NCBI GenBank assembly: GCA_963422465.1
Contig: OY730170.1
Coordinates: 5,122,379 to 5,186,378, forward strand
DNA: 64,000 nt
Source of the DNA: Lichina pygmaea
Lineage: Eukaryota; Ascomycota; Lichinomycetes; Lichinales; Lichinaceae
Direction: 5' to 3'
Shown here: piece by piece, positions 11,572 through 22,256 of the stretch
Position numbering within the stretch: position 1 is the stretch's first letter
How the letters are laid out: each line of letters opens with the position of its first letter
Notes under the pieces: generated by a model
What the model saw: only the letters and a program-made list of their open reading frames with translations
Told to the model about the DNA's origin: nothing
The model's database searches: none
Position numbers and translations under genes: made by a program

Positions 11572-13476
11572 ATGGAGCCGACGGCCACGTCAGGACCCTC
11601 CCAAGGAGCGGCCGCAGAGGCTCGACCAAGCCCACTCGCGCCAGGCCACGTCGGGCTCTTTGCGAACAGGTTTATCCCTGCAGGCTCGGAGATTCTCTCG
11701 GTGGACAAGCCGTTGGTGTCGGTCGTCGAGGCGGCCCGTCTGATCGAGACTTGTAGCAACTGCAACAAATGGGTCCCCGAACAGATGTTCGACTCGACCG
11801 TCGAGCGGTGGGGGACCGATTCTGGCGCCCTGACGCTGAGTAAATGCTCGGGCTGCTATACGCTGTCGTACTGCGGTAAAGTGAGAACCACGCCATCTTG
11901 ATCGTGCTCGACGTTTGACCGGAGATCTGCTTTATCGACGTTTGTTTTTGGCTCTACGTGCTCGATGATGCTGGTCTTCTCTGCACTTTGCACGCGAGAC
12001 AATCGAAGCTGTGCCTGCTGTTGGAGGATCGAGGAAGCTCCCCCTCTAGCTCTCGTGCAACATGCAGGCATTCCCTCGTCTTCTACTTCCCGTTCGCCCT
12101 GATACGATCCTCTCCATAGGTACGGAGTAGCTCTCGCTGATATGATCTCATTGCAGGCTTGCCAGGCCGAGGCCTGGAAGAACCACCACAAGCTCGAGTG
12201 CAAGGTCTACAAGCGTCTGAGACCCAACATCCTCCCCACATTTGCTCGAGCGATGTTGAGGGTGCTCTTGATCAGGGACAAGGGAATCGTCGCGGAAGAG
12301 ACATGGCAGGCTTTCAGGAAGCTTCAAACCCACGAGGCCGAATTTCGCACGGGCGGAGGAGACCGCTGGGAGGAGGTCTGCCTCGCGAGCAAAGCCATCA
12401 GAAACTGGTCTGGTGCCGACGTTCGGGAGGATGCCGTACGAGAGCTGTGTTGCAAGGTAGGCATCTTCTGCGGACGTCGTCATCGTCGTCGTCGTCGTCG
12501 TCCTCCTCCTCTTTCCCGGCCGTGGCCCCCCTGACCGCTCTAGATCCGCATCAACTCGCACACGCTTACGACGGCCACTTTTGAACCTCTTGGCATGTTC
12601 CTCGACGTGACCATGTCGTCCGTCAACCACTCGTGCGCTCCTAACGCGGTCATCCTCTGCGACGGCCGACGGATGTCGATCAGGTCGATAGGAGATATCA
12701 ACGTGGACGAAGAGGTCCTGATCAGCTACATCGACTGCACAGAGGCCTTTCGCCGCCGCCAAGCCGCGCTCGAGGAACGCTACTTCTTCGCCTGTCGCTG
12801 TGTCAAGTGCGAGAAAGGACCGGCGCTGCGGGAAGACCGCTTTCTGGCCGACGAAGTCGATATCTCCACGATGAACGAGCTCGAGGACAAGCTCTTCGAC
12901 TCGCTAGACTTTGCGAGGAACAGGCTCTCGACCCCAGCCGCGTTCAACAAGCTGCGTGGCTCGATCCAGAGGATGAAGAAGACGTCGTGCTGGCCCCTGC
13001 ACCGGCAACCCTCTCCGGCGGTCCGGCAGGAGCTCGTGGCCGACTACCTGTGCCGAGGGAAATGGACGCCGGCGCTGAAGCACCTGCTGAAGATCTACCT
13101 GCACATCGATCCGATCTTGTACCCGGAGACGTGGCATCCGGTGCGGGTCGTGCATCTCTGGACCCTGACCGTGCTGATGCTCCACCTGGCCTATCTGTCG
13201 CAGACCGAGCCGGACCGGGTCAAGGATCTGGGCCAGTACGGTCTCGACTCGAGGTCGCTCGTCCTGGCCCTCGTCATGGAGGTCGTCGTCAACATACCCA
13301 AGAGCCACGGCCCCGACAGCAGCTTCACGAAGAGGGTCTCCAAGGAGATTGAGGGGCTGGGTCTTGGCTTTGATCTGTTCAGCGCGGGTCCGACCATGGC
13401 CGACGTCCGCGAGAGCCGTGCCGACCTGGCACAAGAATGGCTGAAGCTGGGGAGGATAGCGGATTCGGTCGACTGA
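11572..13476 (+). CDS. SET and MYND domain protein (SMYD-like)
   Basis: Three exons: 11572-11880, 12157-12456 and 12544-13476. The N-terminus is the first SET part (GHVGLFANRFIPAGSEIL). A MYND zinc finger follows, running CSNCNKW, then CSGCYTLSYCGK, then after the intron CQAEAWKNHHKLEC. The SET core NHSCAPNA and the ISYID motif lie in exon 3, followed by a post-SET cysteine set (CRCVKCEKG). The ~260-residue C-terminal tail is helical and resembles the SMYD C-terminal domain. Family members methylate lysines on histones or other proteins; the substrate here is unknown. Zinc ligands and the NHS/C motif are intact. Intron 2 carries a (GTC)n microsatellite. The chosen start gives a compact N-terminus with no in-frame upstream Met in the same frame nearby. 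Confidence 0.88.
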
Positions 13477-14078
13477 CCGTCCTCGAGACAAAGACACCAG
13501 TCCGCTCGACCAGGCGGCAGTGCTCGATCAAGCTGCTTTGGAGGTTGCGGACACCGTCTTACGGAGAAGCTCGACACGCCGTCCGTCCGGGCCAGGATAC
13601 ATCTGGGGTTCTATTCGACTCTGGCAAATACATCTCGGCCGAGGCTCTCCCATCCCGTCTCTCGGCCCTGTCCCTTCCGTCCATTCTCCAATGTGCATCG
13701 GAAGCCTCTCGCCGGATCGGCCTCTGACACGCACGAGTCTGTGCTCGACCGGCACCGCCAGTTCCGACCATCTCAGCGCCTGACCGAGTTCGCCTGCGAA
13801 TCTCGTGCCTCCACCAGCGAAGCTGTCTGCGTTGCCCCGCGCCAGGTCCCTGCCTTCCAGCAACCCTGCCGAAATTTCAGCAACTTGGGATCAGCAGGCG
13901 TGCCCCAGCTCGGCGGGCTGGTCGACAGCAAGATGCCGTTGAGAGCTCCGTCCGGCCTAGCCCAGCTGCCAGCCTTGGCCGCGCAAGAGCGCCAGAATCT
14001 TCGGGCAGACTCCCAAGAGTATCTTTGTTCCAACGGGTGGTTTCCTCAACAGCCATTACTCCGATCCACCGGTGATTG
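13477..14078. other. Convergent 3' intergenic
   Basis: Shared 3' flank of the SET/MYND gene (+) and SIL1 (-). Open frames present on both strands without family resemblance. No repeat seen. Confidence 0.4.
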
Positions 14079-15006
14079 CTATCGTAGCCCCTTTGTGCAT
14101 CGTGGGAACCGGAGAGCCGCGTCTATCGTCTCTCTCGCTCGGCCAGATTCGGCACCCCGCCCTTTGAGCCTGTCAAAGCTCAGCTGCAACGCTTGACACC
14201 AGTCGTCGAGAGCCGGGAGACCCGTGGTCGTGCCCAGGAAGTGTTGTTCTCCACCGTCTCTTGGCCCCGGTCCGTCGTGCCTGTCGGTCTGCGGGGCATT
14301 CATCTGCTCGTCCAGGAAGTTGTCGCTGATGAAAGCGGCGCACCTGCGCCGCAAGCCGTCGCTCTGATCCGCCGCTGCGTTGTCCGCGTCGAAGACTTTG
14401 AGCAGCCGGTCCAGCCCGCCCACGTCGACAAACTCATTCAGAGACTCGGACGTCCGGACGAGCTGGCCGAGAACGAAGACCAGTCTCTCTCGCACCTGGG
14501 CCACCTTCTCCGTCTCCAGCAAGGCGAGTATCTCCTCGGTCAGCTTGATCTCAGACCGTCGGATCGCGTCGAGCGCGGACGGGCTGTTTTGGAGAGCATT
14601 GCCGAGGACCAGGGGCGCCATCGCTCGAATCGCGTCGCTCTCATCGCTACCGGTCGTGTCGAGGAGGGCGCGAACAAGGTCGGCGTTCTTGGCCACTTCT
14701 ACTCCGTAGTAGATGTCATGTGACAGCTCCTCTAGATTCTCAAGCGCCCGAAGCGTGTCTTTCCGGGCCGAAAGTGCCGTAGCATAGATGACAGCGTCCA
14801 CGCTGCTCTGGAAGAGAGCCATCTCCGAGCGGTCCTGCGGCGGGAGGATCCTCCCCACGTTCGAGTACGCCGGCGGTTGTTTCCCAGACGTGTCGACCAT
14901 CGACCGGACCTTGCCTTCCTCGCCGTCCTCGGCCCCTTGATGCAGACGGACCGTCGCGCCCGAGGCCCCGTCAAGCACGATCACCGCTTCCGACGGCTGT
15001 TCCGGT

Positions 15007-15043
<37 letters not shown>

Positions 15044-15323
15044 TGCTGCTCGCGTCGGCCAAGCGCGCTTCCTTGCGGCCCGTCTCGAGGTTCAGTCGCA
15101 CATGTAGACCCGGCGGGATGGCCTGGCCATCGCAAACCAGCTGGAAGTCGGCGGTCGGGACGAAGACGTCCGTCGCGCAATCCGCTCGAGCGAATAACGC
15201 TACTTCTTCTCCTGTCGAGGCGCGTGCTCCGGGAGAGAAGAGCAGCGCACCGCCAAGGCCGAGGAGGGCGAAGCGGGCGAGGCAGCCGACGAATATCGCG
15301 CGACTCGGCGGTGACATTTTCAC
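14079..15323 (-). CDS. SIL1: Hsp70 nucleotide exchange factor SIL1 (ER lumen)
   Basis: A single exon of 414 residues. The N-terminus has a basic start and a hydrophobic core (ALLGLGGALLFSPGARA) consistent with an ER signal peptide. The middle has the family elements FVPTADFQLVCDGQAIPPGL and HVRLNLETGRKEA, then armadillo-like helices (DAVIYATALSARKDTLRALE, LVLGNALQNSPSAL, VRERLVFVLGQLVR) and a C-terminal DDWCQALQ block. SIL1 releases ADP from the ER Hsp70 Kar2/BiP so that it can cycle during import and folding. An 11-Asp tract near residue 100 is coded by (GAC)n at 15015-15048. The C-terminus KGLR is not a clear HDEL-type signal. A second Met two codons in is an alternative start. Confidence 0.85.
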
Positions 15324-16338
15324 CTTGCCAGAGCCCTCGTACCGTGCTTCCGTGGTCTTTCTCTTGGTCTCTCTCTCTCCGTCTTTCTCGTGGTTGTCTC
15401 ACGGCTTCTCTACCAGTAACTATTGAGCGAGTCGTGGCCCGAAAGTTGAACCTAGAGGATACGCCTTCCGTAAGTACTGTACGTAAATCCCGGTACGTAT
15501 TACTGTCCTCTCCTACCCTGTCTTGTACTGTACGTACAGTACGGAGTCGTGGGGGTATGAGTCGCGGGAGTTATGTACTGTACTGTATGCTAGGCAATCG
15601 TGACAATCACCTTCAACGACACACCGGGCGACTCGACAGCACTCGTCGATGCATCTGCCATGCAAGACTTTCCTATACCGTACTGTAGTGTATCAGTCGT
15701 TCCTCGAAAGCGAACGACGTGGACTTTTCTGATTACTGTATGTACCGGGTACGAAGGCACTGAAGGGGACGAGGCCACGGAGGCGTAAATTACTCGTACT
15801 GTACATCTTTGGGCGGCGTTCCGGTGGGATCATCGAGAGACGAAAGCTGAAAGGACAACTTTCACCTTGGAGACTTGTACGGAGTACAGTACGACGGTAC
15901 CGGAGTACATGTACGGGTAGACGCGGGAGGGTACAAAAGTACGAGTACATACCTCGTACGTAGTGTGTACGTACCGTACCTATGAGCATGTACCCCGTAC
16001 CTCATGGTGCGAGTGTACTGTACCGGGTACCGAAGTATGAGGAACCATCAGCTGCTATCTTCATGAGTATGGAGTACGTTGGACAGACTCAAAGACTACG
16101 AGTACATACGTACAGCGACACAACATCTGTCGCGGCACGCGCGTGTATCACTATACTGTACGGCATCTTTACGGTAGCCGCGTTAGCCGCGTTAGCCGCG
16201 CGCTCAATAGCCGTCCCCTCCACGGCCTACGTCTGGCATACTGACATCGACGCCGCCGCCTTCTACCGTCTTGCCCCTGCCCTGTGTCTTTGGCCAAAAG
16301 CGTGTCCAATGGCCTTATCCCAGGGATCTTCATCGACG
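15324..16338. promoter_or_regulatory. GTAC-rich divergent intergenic region
   Basis: Lies between the divergent starts of SIL1 (-) and the complex I subunit (+), so it must hold both promoters. From about 15460 to 16170 the sequence is crowded with GTAC, TACGTAC, TACTGTAC and GGTACC words, for example near 15878-15910. A short direct repeat TAGCCGCGT recurs at 16178-16200. No transcription-factor site is assigned. Confidence 0.5.
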
Positions 16339-17527
16339 ATGAGACGCCTGTGCGTACGATCACTGTCCGTACGATCGTCGTCTGTACGATCATCACTGCG
16401 ACCGGTTCCCAGCAAAGCGGGTCTCAACGAACCAGGTCTCAGCAGCAGCCTCGTTGTGCCGCCGCCGCGGCGGCACGCGAGCACTGATAACCAATCGAGC
16501 CCCCACGACAAACATCATCACGATGATGCTCACCCAGCGCCAGTCGAGGAGCATTTTGGGGTAAGTTTCGTGTTGCGTTCGTGGACAGTGGTGCGGTCAC
16601 GGCGAGTGCTGTGCATGTTGAATGGTGTGAAGTTCGGGCGCGTGTTCTGCGGCCAGAAAGATCCCTCTCGTGCTCTCGCGCTTGGTGCTCTGCTGCTGCG
16701 ATCGATGCGTCGCGCAAGCCCTACGTGAGATGTACTTGGCAACGTCCAGCGAACGTCCCTCCGTTCCGGTCCCCGGTCCCCATTCCCCCTCACCCCCCAG
16801 ATTCCACAGGAGCAGAATACCCTCGCTGACTCCCAATCCACAGAAAGGCTTCTTCATCTCGCTAGCGATCATTCCGGCCTTTCTAGCATTGTACAAGTAC
16901 GCGAAATCGGCGGATCAAGACGGATCCGAACCCTCGAAGGCGTGGTTCACGCGCCTCATCCACTCGTACTCGCAGATGCAGGAGAGCTGGGAGCTGCGCA
17001 ACGCGCTGCACGCCAAGATGGTCGATCAGGCAGCCGACGATCGCACCTTGTTCTTCAACTCCAAGGGGTCGCATGGTGTCGAGTTGAGGTTTCCCGAGTA
17101 TGTTTCTTGGTCTTTCGTTCTTTTATCTTGGTGTAACCCGAGTTTGGCGGTTAGTTTCGTTGGTCGATGGGGATTCAAGACAGGATATCTCCCTTTTATC
17201 TTCATCTCGCACTTTCCCTACCATCCTACCCTCTCCCATGCCCCAACGCCCCCGGCCTTTTCTCTACAGAACCAACACGATTGAAAGCCGACTTCCTTGA
17301 CCCCATGACTGATATCCCTCGTCTCCAGGATCATGAACAGAGGGAGTCCCCGCAACGTCGTGGCCGGCTGGGGCTCCGCCAACCTCGACAAGGTGATCGA
17401 GAAGTACGAGCGCGAGCTCCGAGAGGTCGAGGAGGAGAAAGTGGTAAAAATGGCCCGGAGACGCCAGGACGAAGAGGCCGCGAGACAGGAACGGCTGGCG
17501 AAGAAGAATGAGCAGCGGACGAGGTAG
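16339..17527 (+). CDS. NADH:ubiquinone oxidoreductase 17.8 kDa-type accessory subunit
   Basis: Three exons: 16339-16560, 16844-17098 and 17329-17527. The order of features matches the Neurospora 17.8 kDa complex I subunit. These are a basic presequence (MRRLCVRSLSVRSSSVRSSL), a His/Asp-rich linker with HPAPVEEHFG, one membrane segment (ISLAIIPAFLALYKY), a helix (SYSQMQESWELRNALHAKM), ELRFPE, then the loop NRGSPRNVVAGWG. It ends with a Lys/Glu coiled coil (KVIEKYERELREVEEEK). It is an accessory subunit of the mitochondrial inner-membrane arm. The presequence is coded by a repeated CGTACGATC-like unit. Exons join in frame (GGG|AAA; GA|G). An upstream Met is possible, but this one begins the targeting peptide. 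Confidence 0.85.
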
Positions 17528-17793
17528 TCCGAGGGAAAGACGAGGGGGAGGCGAGGATGGGCCCGGCGGCTTGTATGCTAGAGTACATGAAGCCTGTGAA
17601 ATGAAAAGGAATACGAGGGCCATGGAGATGTTCGAACCCCCTTCTGAAGAAACAACACGGGAAAAAAAAGAAACCGATTCTGCTACTTGGTCCGCACAGC
17701 AACATCCAATCTCGCCGCGCTGCATGGCCAAATTACTCCCCCTTGTCCATGCCTCTCCGCATATCCATGCCCGTCCCCCTCCCCTCCTCACTC

Positions 17794-19267
17794 TTACCAC
17801 CAAGTGCACACGCCCAATCCGCTTTGCGCCATCGAGCCCTGATTTCAGCACGGACGAAGCGAGAGTAGTCAGCTCGGTGATCAGAAAGAATCGGGTAACA
17901 CATGTTTGCTTGGGGGATCAACGTGGTGGATCGTCTGTGCGCTCTTTCTCTCCCTCGCTCGCTCGCTCCCCCGCTCTCTCCGTGCTGCTGCCGCATCTGT
18001 CCAAAATACTGGAGAACTTGTTCGAGAGCAGCAGCGGCGGCGTTGAAAAATAGTAAGGGTTGTTGAAAAGTAGGCCAGGGTTTGATGGCGGCGAGTTTTG
18101 GAAAGGACGAAAAATAGAAACGAGAAAAAAAAAAAAGGAAGCGTAGCAAGATCGTTCCACGAGAGACGGTTGAGACGACGAGACTGGCTGGGTAACAAAA
18201 AACTTTCTAGAGAAACTCACCTGTATGCAGTACGGAACGGTCCGGTCCATCACCGCCACGGTTCCGGCTCCAAGGTCGCTGACGTTCGGTCCGCTCGGCG
18301 ATTGATCGTTCCACTCCTCCGATTCCACCCGGAAGTATACTGGCTCGTTCTTGTCGAAGTAGTACTGCGTGCCTTCCGAATCCCAGATCCACACTTGTTC
18401 GAGGGGGTCGCTGGAGGTTGCGTCGGTGGGTCAGGGTTAGTACGCGGTGCGGTTGAGCTGGGATGTTTCAGGGGGGTTGTGACAAGCCAAGGCACCACAG
18501 CGATGAGATGGACGGGGGCTAAAGCTTACAACCGACTCTCGGGGAAGAGTAAATCGCCAGGGATGAAGATGTCGTTGAAGAAATCCAGGCGGACTATAGT
18601 AGCTCGGCTGCTTAGCCAAGGAGGAAACAAGACAAAGGGATGGACATGTTTCGCGAGTAGCAAGAAAGGGAATGCCACAGGACAGTGCTGACTCTTGATA
18701 CCCTGCTCCGACGAGCTACTGATCTTGCCGAGGATAATCTCGCCTTTGAATGGGCGAAAAACGATGATTCGAAACTCGACTGTCATTCGCTAGTTCAGCC
18801 CTCATTGTACAGCTCACTAGCGTGAGTAACGTCTAGCCTGCTCTCACCGTTGACATTGACAAGCCCCGTCCCATGCCCAATCAGCCCCTCAGAAACTTTC
18901 AGCAGGTCGTACAGGCAGATGCAGAGCCCCAATTTTTGGATGACCTGCCGTGATCATCAGCAAAAATTTCCTTGTACAAGGACATTAATATAGGGGCGGA
19001 TGTATATTCTGGTACGGACATGGAGCGAAGAAACGTCGGGTAGAGTTCAAGCAGAAGAGGAGATCAATTATACCTTGTTGGCATATTTGGCGTTGATATT
19101 ATCTTCCAGCGCCTCGACGCTGGGCTTCCGGAAATCCTCGGGCGAGATTAGAACCAGGTCGGAGATGGTAGTCTGGCAGTGATTGTCAGTATCGTGATAA
19201 GCGTACACGTACTTCCGTACACGCAAGCTCTGACTTGATGATTGTGAGCACGTACGAGAATGAACAT
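17794..19267 (-). CDS. RPC25: RNA polymerase III subunit Rpc25 (Rpb7-like stalk)
   Basis: Seven exons: 19267-19256 (12 nt, MFIL), 19172-19074, 18944-18848, 18779 to about 18694, about 18606-18535, about 18412-18228 and 17838-17794. The joined protein runs TTISDLVLISPEDF, then KLGLCICLYDLL and [17 protein letters not shown], then LDFFNDIFIP and QVWIWDSEGTQYYFDKNEPV. It ends GSMAQSGLGVCTWW. With Rpc17 this subunit forms the Pol III stalk that helps initiation. The last intron is about 390 nt, and the terminal exon is only 14 codons plus TAA. Without that exon the protein would lack the hallmark GLG..WW end. All joins keep frame (for example AACG|TC and CGGTT|C). No lesion seen. Confidence 0.9.
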
Positions 19268-19717
19268 GTGGTTTATCAAACCTCCTTCGGCTGCTCTGTT
19301 TTCCTATTGTGCATCTGGACCCTGGCGTCTAGGTGCAGGAAAGAACATGAAGCAGACTTGTTGCAATAGACATGGTGATGAAACACTTTGGCTGTCGGTC
19401 TAGGGCATTATTGTGAGTCTACCCCTAATATGGAATCTTAGTTTGTCATGTTCGATGCGGGCCATGATAGAGGGCAAGATGTGTGCTACGTACCCCTGAT
19501 AAGGCTGGGCCGAGCGAGCGTACGCACGGTAGGGCTGAGTAGTAAGCAAGTCATTGCTTAGACCACGGAAAATCATTCAGCCGGCCCCGGCTAATTTCAA
19601 GCCTCTCTCACTCTGAGAGCTTCTTCCAACCCCAAGCTCCGACACACTAGGTGAGTTGAACGTCGACTCTACAGATACAGCGATCGATGCGGAAAGTCCT
19701 AGGGACAATCCCACATC
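19268..19717. other. Divergent promoter region RPC25 / NUFIP-like
   Basis: 450 bases between two divergent starts. No clear shared motif; a short CGGCCCCGGCT patch lies near 19580. Presumed to hold both core promoters. Confidence 0.4.
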
Positions 19718-22256
19718 ATGTCCAACAACCCTGCTTTCGTGTTTCCTCCCCCTCCGCCGCCTCCTCCCAAGGCCGCCCCAGGACAAGCATACCAGAACCC
19801 AGTCCAGCCACATGGACGAGCTCGCGGTCGCGGCTCTCGCGGAAGCTTCCATGCGGGCAGCAGGGGAAGAGGGCGGCAGGCGAGGAGCTCAGATCCTCGT
19901 GGCAAACATCCGTCGGCCCCCTGGAACGGCGTCGTCTCTCAGCCCCAGCCGCAACCGAGCTACCAACCCGCTGCCTCATATCATCAAGCGGCATACGGTC
20001 AACCGTATCATGGCACTGGAACCGACAGCAGCTCTTTCGCCAGTGGCCATAGCCAGCAGAACACTCAATATCACGCTCCTGCAGGAGCGACCACCCATCT
20101 GAGCTATGCGATCACGCCCCAAGTGGCTCAAGCCCCGCTGCCCAGCGCTTTCCAAACATCTTACTCAAGCGCCCAGCCTTCTATTCACAATCAAACCCCC
20201 AGCCATCCACCGAGCTCAAGCTCCTACGATAGAACTGTCCATGCCAATGCAGACACCGCTCAGAGCTGGACGCAACTCCAACGGCCACCTCAGGCTTATC
20301 AACCCCAGATGACGGTACCGGCGTACCAGATGGGGTCCACGGAGCTGCAATTTCCTCCTGCCTTTGTATCCCCGGGCGACAGTCCCTATGCTGCTGGGTT
20401 TCAAGCTACGGCGGCATCACCATACGGCTACGATCCTCGCACGGCTAACACACACATTCAGCGCGAGGGCCGTCAGCATATTCCACTCTACGGCGCAGCC
20501 ATCAGCTTCGGGGCTACGGTAGAACCACGATCTGACGCGAAGCCGAGACTACGCTTGCGCGATGGCTTGCACGAACCGGCAAACCGGCCGTTCAAGATGC
20601 GCCGAAGGGAGGTTGTTGGGGACCGAGGCCCTCCTGTTAGGTCCAACGTCGTCCCGCCGTTCCTGCCAATAAAGCCCAGTGCACCGCTTACGGACGTCAA
20701 CGGCTTGGCAAAAGGGAAGAAACGGAAGACGCGAAAGCGCAATGCACTGGGTCTTACCCCGCGCACCGTGGAGCGCGAGGAGAGCGAAGAGGATGTGGAC
20801 GAGGAGGCAACGTTCGGAGATGCGGCTACACTGGAAAGCGATCAGTGAGTATCATGGGAATGAGATTGAAGGTCTTTTCTGACAACCTGTTCAGACTCAG
20901 AGTTGAGTACAAAGGGGTAACCTCGAGCTTGGGTAGTCCAGCCGAGATCGCAGCCTGGATCGAAGAGCGCAAAAAGCGCTTTCCGACGAAGCAGCGTATC
21001 AAAGAGAGGCAGGAGCAGAAGGAACGGCAAATGGCGGAAGCGAGGCAGAGGCGCGATGAAGCGATACGACTGCAAGAGCGTGCCAGGGCTGCTCGAGCTG
21101 ATCAAACGCAAGCTGATGTCAAACATGTCGCTCCTTGTCCCTCGAAACCCGAAAAGAAAGTCATTAACAAGAGAAAGCTGCTCAAGAAGATGAAGAGGCA
21201 GGGCAAAAAGCTGGCGGTTCTGGAAGCCGAACTGGCGAGAAGAGAGAGAAAGGATCCGAAGATCGAAAGTAACCAAGGAGCAGGAGGGCTCATTGGCGTG
21301 GAGGACTCAAGCCCTGCCATCAAGGTGGAACACAGTGAAGATACGGCTTCTGTCAAACGAGAGGAGCATCCTGAAAAACTTGTTGGCACGAGGGAAGATC
21401 TGCCCCAGCCACCGGATAGCGCCACTCTCGGCACGCAGCCAGCCGACGAGCTCAAGGCCGAGAGCCAGTCAGTCTCCAATCTGTCGGTCGCTGTCGACTT
21501 AGAGTCATCGGGCTCTTCTGCGCTTGATTCCGGCTCGGACAGCGGTCTAGACGTGTCCTCCGAGTCTTCATCCTCAATCTCATCGCCATCATCTTCATCC
21601 TCTTCCGACGACGAAGCACCCACCGAGCTACCAGTGTTGTGCGAGGGACCCGAGGCGGCTGCTGCCCCCAACCTTGGTTCGACTAGTACGGCCGATCTCG
21701 CGAACCTTGCGCCGAGCGCCAGTTCTCCTATCTGTCGTCACTTTGCCCGGACTGGCGCATGTACTCATCAGCAACGCCGAGGATTCTGTCACTATCGACA
21801 CGTACACCCGTCTGGTGCGGCGGATGCTGGGCAGCAGCCTGGCAGCGTCGCGGCTGACAAAAAGGCGAACAACGCGCAGTCTACTCGACCACCCCCTGAG
21901 AAGCCGCAGGGACAGGGTTCTAGCCAAGGAAAAGGAGCGCAAGACAAACGAGGCAGGCAGAAGCCGAAGAGGAAAAGCCTCCATCAACGAGTGAGTGTCA
22001 ACCTCTACCACTCTTGTTTCCTTTTGACATTCCGTCTTTCCTTCCGCCGCATCCCTTGTCTGCTTCATTAATACTGATGTCTGGGTTTCAGTTTGTCGAG
22101 CAAGACCAAGAACAGGAGAATCTCCTCGTCCTGGACGCGATCCGATATCTTGGCGAACGAGGCGTTCTAGACAGCGGCGACACCGCGGATACAACCAACA
22201 ACGACAGCGTTCCACCTTTGCCAGTCTCGCCGCCACCAATGACAGATGACCATTGA
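19718..22256 (+). CDS. NUFIP1-domain and CCCH zinc-finger RNA-binding protein
   Basis: Three exons: 19718-20844, 20895-21990 and 22092-22256. The N-terminal ~370 residues are disordered, with a poly-Pro start, an RGRGSRG-type RG patch and Tyr/Gln/Pro-rich sequence. Exon 2 opens with the NUFIP1 core (SPAEIAAWIEERKKRFPTKQ). A long Arg/Glu coiled coil and an acidic Ser-rich stretch follow. Near residue 670 comes one CCCH finger, CRHFARTGACTHQQRRGFCHYRH. The C-terminus has a helix (LLVLDAIRYLGERG). NUFIP1/Rsa1-type proteins act in box C/D snoRNP assembly; the added finger suggests direct RNA binding (inference). The first intron is 50 nt, and both joins keep frame. Confidence 0.85.

Noticed and set aside
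17631-17641. GTTCGAACCCC resembling a tRNA B box
   Set aside because: No A box or acceptor stem pairing upstream; no tRNA cloverleaf could be drawn. No other tRNA was seen in the window.
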